This document shows positions 60,240-64,000 of a stretch of 64,000 nt of DNA, piece by piece. A program made the translations under genes and the position numbers. The notes beneath the pieces were generated by a model. It saw only the letters and a program-made list of their open reading frames with translations. It was not told the DNA's origin and did no database searches. How positions within the stretch are numbered: position 1 is the stretch's first letter; each line of letters opens with the position of its first letter. The DNA comes from Juglans regia (lineage: Eukaryota > Streptophyta > Magnoliopsida > Fagales > Juglandaceae), in the NCBI RefSeq assembly GCF_001411555.2, contig NC_049916.1:5704001-5768000 (forward strand), written 5' to 3'.

Positions 60240-62314
60240 GGTGACTTTTGCTGGTGAAACCTATCATTCTGTGTTTCTTTGCTCTAGAATTATGGGTTGG
60301 GTGCCAGTAATCACGTATGGGTCATTTGAATCCAATTATCACTGAGTCCAAGGTGTTTGAGTTTCAGGTAGGGGAAGGAACTTCTGTGGTATTCGTCAAT
60401 TGAGAGAAGCAATGGTGGCCTTGACTGGGTGTCTTTGGGGAAATCAATGTGATTTGGTTGCTGTCCTCCACGGGGATGACTCTAAAATAAAGTTTTGGCA
60501 CAACTTGTGGGGCAGTGATCAACATCTTAAGGGGTCTTTCTGGTTCTCTATTGCACTTGTTATGGATGCCTCAGTGGTGGACAATGTACAAAATGTGGAC
60601 GGCTCCCACTCAATTGGAAGTGGATTTTATTAGAGTAGGATGTGATTGGGAGCTGGATCTCCATTCCTCATTTTATGCCCGTTAAGACCGCTGGCAAGAA
60701 GATCAGATGTGTTGGGTCCCCATCAAGATTGGGCTATTTCAAGTAAAATCACTTTACCGTGTGGTTCCCATAGAAGAAAATATGGAATAAAGCTCCCCCA
60801 ATGGCGGCTTTCTTTGGTTGGGTAGCAACATTGGGAAAGTTCTAATGTTGGACGATTTGAGGAGCCAACGAGTGATAAATTGGTGCTGCATTTGTAGAAG
60901 GGATGTGGAAATTGTCGATCACTTGTTACTACTCCGAGATGTTGCCAGGGTTACATGGTGGGAGAGGAATAATAGAAACTTCGAGGATTGTGAGAAGACT
61001 GAGCTAAATAATTTCTATTTTTGTAAACTTTATCATTAGATGCCCCCATACATATGTTCTTCTGGCTTGAGATTTCTGGACTTTTTTAATTAAGCTTATT
61101 GCCCTTTCTAAGGTGTATCAATTGTATACACCCTGTGTGCCTATTGTGCCTTGGTGCTCATTATAAAATTATCTTATCAAAATATGCAATGTTCGCTGTT
61201 ACTTATTTCTTTGCTCAATTACAAGTGTTGTAGCAGATGATATACATCTAACTATTATTTTTCTTGGCCATGGTGTGTTTAGCCTGTAGCTCAAAATATC
61301 ATGGTGGACCACCACCCAGGTGGAGGACATTGGTTTGCTGCTGGTCTCTCTCCTAATGTGAGCTTGCTGTCCCCTCAATTATGCTTCCATTTTTAATTGT
61401 TGGACTGTCATTGCTAATTCTTTTGTTTTATCACCATTTATCACCATTTATCACATTATGCTGTCACTGAAGTATATGTACGTCATGTAGATTCCAGGAA
61501 GGAATAGAGTTGCTCTTCATAACAGCCCACACTTCCCGATAGTGCCATTTCAACATGCCAACAGTTATGGCAGTGTTGGAAGTTATGGTAGCTATAATGA
61601 TAGTACAGGGCTTGGAAGCAGCTATGGAAGCTATGGAGACAGTAGTAATGTGTTTGCATATTATTCGCCTGTCGGTCCATCTGGGATGAACATGCATCCA
61701 CAGGGCAATGTCTCAATGCTGGGAAGTAGTCCTGATACGAGAAGAAGGGTTATGCAATACCCACATGGAAGTGGACTTGGTATAAGTCCATCGGCTGGAA
61801 ATTTTACATCACTGCCTCTTGGCAATAGCCCCTCACAATTTACTCCACCAAGTTCCTATAGTCAAGTTTCTGCTGGCTCTCCTGGACATTATGGTCCAAC
61901 CTCTCCAGCAAGAGGCAGTCATGGATCGCCTTTAGGAAAGATGACTGCAGTTAGCCAGTTTAATAGAAGAAAAAGTTGGGGATATTCCGGAAATTCTCAA
62001 TCTCAAGAGAGCCTGTCATGTTCTCATTGGCAAGGGCAATTTACCGATGGCTCTAGTTCTTCACAAACTGAAGGAAATTCTCAGGTACTTCATGGTTCTC
62101 CATCGCATCTGCAATCAGGTTCTAATGCTGCAAGCTGGAAGCAGCATCGTGGAGGCACCAGAATCTCTGCTGGTTACTCTCCCTTTCAGAGCATGCCGGG
62201 TTCCTCTACACTTGGTTCTAATATGCAATTGGCACAAACTGCAGGATCAGCTTCTGAAAAGCCTGAGGTTGGCCTCTCACCGCCTGATCCTGGAGATTGG
62301 GATCCCAACTATAG
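30775..62314 (+). CDS. YAK1: YAK1-type (DYRK family) dual-specificity protein kinase, 15 exons, 3' end outside window
   Basis: This gene encodes a Ser/Thr-Tyr kinase of the DYRK family, plant YAK1 class; the plant protein is known to act in growth, TOR and ABA-related signalling. CDS exons: 30775-30954, 38565-38764, 41519-41672, 41785-41894, 41998-42067, 42237-42319, 42402-42480, 42579-42619, 43354-43476, 45331-45481, 45655-45769, 45879-45961, 46079-46153, 61283-61357, 61491-62314. Together they give 787 codons plus two bases in one open frame, all with GT/AG introns. Visible motifs: P-loop GHGTFGQV (residues 135-142), VAVK lysine K157, catalytic HCDLKPEN with D255, DFG at 276-278, activation-loop tyrosines Y288/Y290 and SRYYRSPE. 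Residues about 1-125 are the N-terminal extension, about 128-470 the kinase domain, and 489 onward a disordered tail with a YGS-rich stretch. The start is the first ATG after an in-frame TGA at 30748 and has a good CCATGG context. The last exon ends mid-codon, so at least one more exon lies beyond 64000. Introns 1, 2 and 13 are packed with transposons. Confidence 0.93.
31610..31690 (+). mobile_element. LINE 3'-tail fragment
   Basis: tacttgggctacacctattt then ttaataaaatttcattctta matches the 3' tails of the longer LINEs in this window (for example 37990-38035). Confidence 0.6.
31820..31860. repeat. (CT)n(CA)n compound microsatellite
   Basis: About 12 CT units followed by about 8 CA units in intron 1. 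Confidence 0.9.
32725..32852 (+). mobile_element. SINE-like retroposon, 128 bp, with 11-bp TSD
   Basis: Flanked by aaatgttcttc at 32714-32724 and again at 32853-32863. The body contains ccttgccgagggcctatgca and ggattagtcgggacttt, a sequence style common in plant short retroposons, and ends gccaataaaaaaaac. I place it as a SINE or very short LINE-derived retroposon; no tRNA-like head was proven. Confidence 0.75.
33125..33830 (-). pseudogene. Copia RNase H remnant
   Basis: Minus-strand translation gives [20 protein letters not shown] (33800-33690; Copia RILRYLKGT region), then [19 protein letters not shown] (about 33460; DADWAGD..RRSTSG of Copia RNase H) and [13 protein letters not shown] (about 33260; EVDCHFVRE). 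Stops interrupt it, and about 100 bases of unrelated sequence lie at 33540-33640. Confidence 0.7.
34398..34965 (-). mobile_element. LINE 3' fragment (zf-RVT region), minus strand
   Basis: Minus-strand frames read [16 protein letters not shown] and, after a frameshift, [18 protein letters not shown], the Cys/His zf-RVT motif at the end of plant L1 ORF2. The oligo-T at 34395-34403 marks the poly-A end. Confidence 0.7.
35863..36792 (+). pseudogene. LINE reverse transcriptase fragment
   Basis: Contains [76 protein letters not shown] and the catalytic FADD at [11 protein letters not shown]. The fingers motif GLRQGDPLSP has G-to-A and D-to-N changes ([10 protein letters not shown]). It stops at 36790. 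Confidence 0.9.
36800..37960 (+). pseudogene. LINE ORF2 C-terminal part (thumb and zf-RVT)
   Basis: Segments [38 protein letters not shown] and [12 protein letters not shown] are followed by a deletion (about 37075), then [20 protein letters not shown] and [20 protein letters not shown], the zf-RVT lead-in. The Cys/His cluster itself is broken near 37610. Confidence 0.85.
38565..38764 (+). CDS. YAK1: YAK1 exon 2
   Basis: Acceptor ...ttgtgcag precedes CTGGCGGCA. It encodes residues 61-126 plus two bases of R127, including the DYRK-type pre-kinase stretch [13 protein letters not shown] and [14 protein letters not shown]. Donor gtttgt follows at 38765. Confidence 0.92.
39380..40845 (-). mobile_element. 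LINE with internal deletion: 3' tail joined to ORF1, no ORF2
   Basis: Oligo-T at 39380-39394 is the reversed poly-A. Minus frames at 40088-39624 ([32 protein letters not shown]) match the ORF1 C-terminus of the longer LINEs ([23 protein letters not shown]). Frames at 40521-40138 and 40909-40631 extend ORF1 upstream. Endonuclease and RT are missing. A 43-bp tandem duplication lies at 40128-40213. Confidence 0.7.
40128..40213. repeat. 43-bp perfect tandem duplication
   Basis: aggggaagcactaccttttg... is repeated exactly once at 40171, inside the LINE ORF1 remnant. Confidence 0.9.
40846..41282. mobile_element. MITE-like segment with imperfect inverted ends
   Basis: The left end gagcactggcattggcc pairs loosely with the reverse complement of the right end (gagcattggtaatagtc). 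Both ends carry aaatttggctaa/ttagtcaaattttgg blocks. No TSD was defined. Confidence 0.5.
41519..41672 (+). CDS. YAK1: YAK1 exon 3: P-loop and catalytic lysine
   Basis: Acceptor tttgtag, donor gtaatt. Encodes [15 protein letters not shown] (ATP-binding loop), VAVKIIKN (K157) and the alpha-C stretch [10 protein letters not shown] with E172. Residue 170 is Trp (TGG), where I expect Leu in YAK1 relatives. Confidence 0.95.
41785..41894 (+). CDS. YAK1: YAK1 exon 4
   Basis: Acceptor ttttgcag, donor gtaagt. Encodes [20 protein letters not shown] and [12 protein letters not shown], the N-lobe strands and hinge of the kinase. It ends with two bases of a split Leu codon. Confidence 0.95.
41998..42067 (+). 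CDS. YAK1: YAK1 exon 5
   Basis: Acceptor ttttcag, donor gtatag. The first base completes Leu215, then [20 protein letters not shown] follows. This is the alpha-D/alpha-E region of the DYRK kinase fold. Confidence 0.94.
42192..42230. repeat. (CT)n at the intron 5 splice acceptor
   Basis: About 17 CT units ending ccctcaaaatag, immediately before exon 6, so the microsatellite is the polypyrimidine tract. Confidence 0.92.
42237..42319 (+). CDS. YAK1: YAK1 exon 6: catalytic loop
   Basis: Encodes [20 protein letters not shown] then [15 protein letters not shown] is the DYRK version of the HRD loop, with catalytic Asp255. The acceptor aaaatag is preceded directly by a (CT)n microsatellite that serves as the polypyrimidine tract. 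Donor gtggga. Confidence 0.95.
42402..42480 (+). CDS. YAK1: YAK1 exon 7: DFG and activation loop
   Basis: Encodes [15 protein letters not shown] and [14 protein letters not shown] is residues 276-278. Y288-S-Y290 is the YxY activation-loop motif, autophosphorylated on the second Tyr in DYRKs. Acceptor aactacag, donor gtttgc. Confidence 0.95.
42579..42619 (+). CDS. YAK1: YAK1 exon 8 (41-nt micro-exon)
   Basis: Encodes [13 protein letters not shown] plus two bases (CA) of Gln306. The frame is restored only by the donor at 42620 (gtatcc), because exon 9 opens with A then [17 protein letters not shown] is the P+1 substrate-binding loop. Confidence 0.93.
42620..43353 (+). other. YAK1 intron 8
   Basis: Donor gtatcc, acceptor tgttcag. 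A weak LINE-tail-like stretch (ggctacttgagctatgccta, about 43015) is followed by short CT and TA runs. No gene. Confidence 0.7.
43354..43476 (+). CDS. YAK1: YAK1 exon 9
   Basis: Encodes [20 protein letters not shown] and [20 protein letters not shown], the alpha-F and alpha-G region. Acceptor tgttcag, donor gtaccc. It ends with GG of a split Gly codon. Confidence 0.95.
43477..45330 (+). other. YAK1 intron 9 (1.85 kb)
   Basis: Donor gtaccc, acceptor attttgtag. A purine run (aaaagaaa)n at 43674-43698; nothing else recognised. Confidence 0.75.
45331..45481 (+). CDS. YAK1: YAK1 exon 10 (kinase insert region)
   Basis: Acceptor attttgtag, donor gtaagt. Encodes [20 protein letters not shown] then [20 protein letters not shown] and [17 protein letters not shown] is typical of YAK1; the following stretch is the variable insert before the C-lobe helices. 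Confidence 0.93.
45655..45769 (+). CDS. YAK1: YAK1 exon 11
   Basis: Acceptor tgttcag, donor gtttgg. Encodes [20 protein letters not shown] and [18 protein letters not shown] plus one base of Glu436. This is the C-lobe linker found in plant YAK1. Confidence 0.93.
45879..45961 (+). CDS. YAK1: YAK1 exon 12
   Basis: Acceptor gtaacag, donor gttata. Encodes [20 protein letters not shown] and [17 protein letters not shown] is the conserved end of the DYRK kinase domain, with the invariant Arg of subdomain XI. Confidence 0.94.
46079..46153 (+). CDS. YAK1: YAK1 exon 13
   Basis: Exactly 25 codons, [20 protein letters not shown] then ETPRL. Acceptor gcatgcag, donor gtaagt. [10 protein letters not shown] closes the kinase domain. 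The donor opens the 15.1-kb intron 13. Confidence 0.93.
46330..46420 (+). mobile_element. 91-bp LINE tail with perfect 19-bp TSD
   Basis: aaaatcttcagccttgttt at 46311-46329 is repeated exactly at 46421-46439. Between them lies only a LINE 3' tail (gtacataggctacgtctatt, aataaaatttcatttaccca). This is an extreme 5' truncation. Confidence 0.9.
47144..47824 (-). pseudogene. LINE ORF2 C-terminus with intact zf-RVT motif
   Basis: Minus frames: [20 protein letters not shown] (upstream) and, in 47518-47144, [20 protein letters not shown] then [20 protein letters not shown]. The C-x2-C...H-x4-C cluster of zf-RVT is complete. Confidence 0.88.
48085..49440 (-). pseudogene. LINE reverse transcriptase, degenerate
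   Basis: Minus frames give [20 protein letters not shown] (49422-49180), [20 protein letters not shown] (48883-48662) and [20 protein letters not shown] (48429-48085). The FADD box region (about 48640) is read only with frameshifts. Confidence 0.88.
49510..50640 (-). pseudogene. LINE ORF2 N-terminus: APE-like endonuclease and linker
   Basis: Minus frames: [19 protein letters not shown], then [14 protein letters not shown] (catalytic Glu), [31 protein letters not shown], and further on [20 protein letters not shown]. The linker at 49737-49510 ([20 protein letters not shown]) matches 35608-35860. The frame is broken at about 50196 and 50080. Confidence 0.88.
50660..52306 (-). pseudogene. LINE ORF1 (gag-like, DUF4283-type), degenerate
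   Basis: Starts [20 protein letters not shown] at about 52306, meets a stop near 52205, then continues [20 protein letters not shown] and [14 protein letters not shown] (52197-51628). The C-terminus (51255-50635) holds [20 protein letters not shown] and [18 protein letters not shown]. Length and order match the plus-strand copy at 53512-55237. Confidence 0.8.
52311..53140. other. Spacer between LINEs, no gene
   Basis: Contains a small gtaagtgggatacccacccg stretch (inverted repeat around 52950) and a 66-codon frame (52706-52906) without motifs. Confidence 0.4.
53141..53400 (+). mobile_element. LINE 3' fragment
   Basis: Translation [20 protein letters not shown] and [20 protein letters not shown] equals the last part of LINE ORF2 (compare [20 protein letters not shown] and GNERSMEEV at 59370-59500). 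Ends in ataaaaaaaac. Confidence 0.75.
53512..55237 (+). pseudogene. LINE ORF1, frameshifted, with a 116-bp tandem duplication
   Basis: Begins [20 protein letters not shown], close to the minus-strand ORF1 start. Later [20 protein letters not shown], and the C-terminus [20 protein letters not shown] and [20 protein letters not shown] (54986-55237). A segment with gatggaaggaaggccctagg occurs at 54368 and again at 54484. Confidence 0.8.
55249..56220 (+). pseudogene. LINE APE-like endonuclease and linker, with stops
   Basis: Reads [34 protein letters not shown] (catalytic Glu replaced by Lys: QETK to QKTK), ASGGVLVM then a stop, [51 protein letters not shown]. The linker ends [17 protein letters not shown] where the Copia piece begins. 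Confidence 0.85.
56218..56559 (-). pseudogene. Copia protease remnant
   Basis: Reads [20 protein letters not shown], where the family has DSGASxHM; Ser is changed to Leu next to the catalytic Asp. It then runs [12 protein letters not shown] and [18 protein letters not shown], the usual protease to pre-integrase stretch. Confidence 0.8.
56589..57390 (-). pseudogene. Copia gag with two zinc knuckles
   Basis: Starts near 57363 with [20 protein letters not shown], then a frameshift, then [40 protein letters not shown] and [19 protein letters not shown], the UBN2 gag domain. The tail [14 protein letters not shown] (knuckle with last Cys changed to Phe) and [14 protein letters not shown] (perfect CCHC) is at about 56760-56668. 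Confidence 0.85.
58164..59580 (+). pseudogene. LINE ORF2 C-terminal part with complete zf-RVT
   Basis: Frames: [63 protein letters not shown], and 59167-59535 with [40 protein letters not shown] and [20 protein letters not shown]. Stops at about 58540, 58590, 58945 and 59040. Confidence 0.87.
59691..59830 (+). mobile_element. Second LINE 3' tail in tandem
   Basis: gatttcaatggtttgaatgt then ccatgacttcct repeats the ORF2 end of the preceding LINE (59540-59580), followed by tcggctatgcccattttcta and an oligo-A end. Confidence 0.65.
60211..60237. repeat. (CT)n microsatellite
   Basis: About 13 CT units in intron 13. Confidence 0.9.
60370..61185 (+). mobile_element. LINE 3' fragment of a second LINE subfamily (zf-RVT)
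   Basis: Frames: [20 protein letters not shown] (60400-60633) and [40 protein letters not shown] (60818-61039). The zf-RVT Cys after HLLL is replaced by Arg. The tail ttaagcttattgccctttct with tgtacaccctgtgtgc differs from the 38-kb and 59-kb tails. It ends about 100 bases before exon 14. Confidence 0.75.
61283..61357 (+). CDS. YAK1: YAK1 exon 14
   Basis: Exactly 25 codons, [20 protein letters not shown] then GLSPN. Acceptor gtgtttag, donor gtgagc. [15 protein letters not shown] is a signature of plant YAK1 just after the kinase domain, and it links exon 13 to exon 15 in frame across intron 13. Confidence 0.93.
61491..62314 (+). CDS. YAK1: YAK1 exon 15: YGS-rich disordered tail
   Basis: Acceptor catgtag, donor gtaagc. 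Encodes residues 514-787 plus AG of a split codon. Residues about 537-572 are a Tyr/Gly/Ser repeat ([23 protein letters not shown]). The rest is rich in Ser, Gly, Pro and Gln and ends [16 protein letters not shown]. No in-frame stop precedes the donor, so the gene continues outside the window. Confidence 0.93.
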
Positions 62315-62997
62315 GTAAGCAGACCAGATATTGGTGTATCTATACATATATAAATCCAAGAGATACATTTGCTGCCTCTTGCCCATGTATATATGCATGT
62401 TTTATTTGTATTACAATATTTTCCAATTAAAACAGTGCATAGTGTAAATTCACATGGCCTAGTTGTATTTATAACTTTTTAATTGAGGCCAGAACTGATG
62501 GTGGTATACAACTTACCATAATAGTTTCAAATCTAAATATAGTGAACCTAGAAAACTTAAAGCATTCTAACAAGTCAAGACTCAAACAGCTAATCACCCG
62601 TTATCATTGCCTGCTACTGCTTGTTACAAATTGTGTCGACGTTTTTTTTTTTTTTTTTTGTTGCTTTTTCAATGGTCATGATTATTCAATATTTTGTTAT
62701 TTAGATATAGTTGATAGCGATTTGTGGTATTATACTATTATGATGTATTACTCAGACTGATTTTTTGCTACTGCTTTTTTTTCTTTTCTTTTATTTTTTG
62801 CTACGGGGGCACTCTCTAATTTGAGTAGCTAGAGCAATGACGTCCACAACCTTTTGGCTAGAAATGTTTTGAATTGTAGGCAGATATTGAATGATAGCTG
62901 GAAATCAATTAGGCAAAAGTGAAGCTGTGTCCAGGAATTTGAAAATAGAAAACAACTAGCAGAAAGACAATTGTGAAATTGTGTCATTATCATAATT
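62315..62997 (+). other. Start of the next YAK1 intron
   Basis: Donor gtaagc at 62315. Poly-T run at 62642-62659. No following exon was found up to 64000. Confidence 0.7.
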
Positions 62998-64000
62998 TTT
63001 TTTATTTGTGAGATTACTTATAAATGATGAAAAGAGTACCATTACCATTAAGTACACAGTTTTTCAGATACACCTAACCAGAGAGAGTAAAGAACTAAAC
63101 AGAATTCTGAAGGCTAACACTAGAGAAACATAATAGGGTAGCCATCCAATGGAGTATATTCTAAAAAAAAGGAAGATTTGAGTTTGCACTGCCTTCGAAA
63201 TTATGAGCATTTCTTTATTGTCATATACATCATATTAGAAAATTGAATTCATTCTCCACAAGAGCCTGTTGTAATCATTCTCAAATCTGCCGATCCAGCA
63301 TGCCACATTGTATTAGTGATCTCACAATGGAGTAAAAGGTGATCGACTGTTTCCCCATCCCTCCTACACATGCAAAACGACTTCAATACCAGGACATGTC
63401 TACTCTGTAGGTTTTTATAATTAAGGATCTTTCCTAGCTCTGCTATCGAAACAAAGAGAGTCACTCTTGGTGAGTCCTTACTCTTCCTCCATGGAGAGTT
63501 AGTGCTCTTGTGAAGGATCAATGTCTTATAGTATAACATACTTCAAACACCCCTCTCTTGGACATGGCCTATCACATCTTATCTTCCCCATATTGTCTCA
63601 CCCTAGCAGAATACAACCAATCATAGAAAAGTCAGAAAGATCGATCTCCCAATCCTGTGCTGCTCTGATGAAGTCTACTGCCTATTAAGGTGATCCATTT
63701 GAAAATTGTAAATGATCCAGAAAGACCACTTTATGAAGTCAACCCCCACACCACACATCATGCCAGAATTTTATCCTAGATCTATTGCCTGCCTCATATC
63801 TATTATGTTGTGAGAACTCCCCCAATCCGTTCTAACATTCTTTCATAATCCAACCCCATAAGACTATTCACCTTGTTACCTCATTAAAGCTCCAACCATC
63901 GCAAGCACAACCATACTTCATATTAATCATGTCTCCATAGGCTATTTCTTTCACTTGCATACTGCCATAGCCACCCCATGAGGGCACTTTTGAATGTAAT
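62998..64000 (-). mobile_element. LINE, minus strand, running off the window
   Basis: Oligo-T near 62998 marks the 3' end. The frame 63539-63249 reads WRKSKDSPRVTLFVSIAELG, KILNYKNLQSRHVLVLKSFC and [20 protein letters not shown], a complete zf-RVT motif. Upstream ORF2 sequence continues to the window edge with stops. Confidence 0.78.

Larger units (their letters stand above)
46154..61282 (+). other. YAK1 intron 13, 15.1 kb, transposon-filled
   Basis: Exon 13 (…ETPRL) and exon 14 (PVAQN…) are each 25 codons in phase 0, and the intron between them runs gtaagt to gtgtttag. Contents: LINE tail with 19-bp TSD, a long minus LINE, LINE fragment, a long plus LINE split by Copia, a further LINE tail and a zf-RVT LINE fragment. 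46440-46998 and 52311-53140 show no recognised element. Confidence 0.88.

Overview
This window is nuclear DNA from a woody eudicot. The case rests on spliced plant-type genes, very AT-rich spacers, CACTA, LTR, LINE and MITE elements of plant type, and a kinase whose closest family is plant YAK1. A Fagales tree, perhaps of the walnut/hickory family, is my guess from the look of the MITE and LINE families; it is not proven by anything here. I see no bacterial gene, CRISPR array, rRNA or tRNA gene.

One host gene is well supported. It is a YAK1-type (DYRK family) dual-specificity protein kinase on the + strand, from the start codon at 30775 to the last visible splice donor after 62314. Fifteen exons keep a single reading frame of 787 codons plus two bases, and every exon joins through GT/AG. 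The 3' end lies beyond the window. The kinase domain is complete and carries the P-loop, VAVK lysine, HCDLKPEN catalytic loop, DFG and a YxY activation loop. A Tyr/Gly/Ser-rich tail follows. Intron 1 (7.6 kb), intron 2 (2.75 kb) and above all intron 13 (15.1 kb) are swollen by transposable elements.

The left half (1-30 kb) is a transposon graveyard with nested insertions, several of which can be dated relative to each other by target-site duplications (TSDs). In order: a CACTA element (304-2295, TSD ATT) with subterminal arrays of the palindrome CGTTCGAACG; a broken minus-strand Copia element (about 2410-7137) split by a short non-autonomous LTR element (4251-6317, TSD ATAGG); a large LTR element with no visible coding capacity (about 9731-14844), whose interior is minisatellite; a solo LTR (18229-21872) holding a 333-bp TRIM (21479-21811) and a CACTA end; and an LTR fragment (22317-27287) interrupted by a minus-strand LTR element (22409-26342, TSD GAAAG) and by a second copy of the CACTA family. 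One MITE family with TIRs like GTGTTTGGATAGTGAGATGA occurs at least five times.

The right half is the kinase gene with its introns. Intron 13 holds two long LINEs of one family, head to head (5' ends at about 52.3 kb and 53.5 kb), so the pre-mRNA would contain a very large inverted repeat. The plus-strand LINE is broken by a Copia fragment. Intron 1 has a 5'-truncated LINE with a 14-bp TSD and a 128-bp SINE-like insert with an 11-bp TSD. Intron 13 begins with a 91-bp LINE tail flanked by a 19-bp TSD. All percentages and family placements are by eye; no alignment was run.
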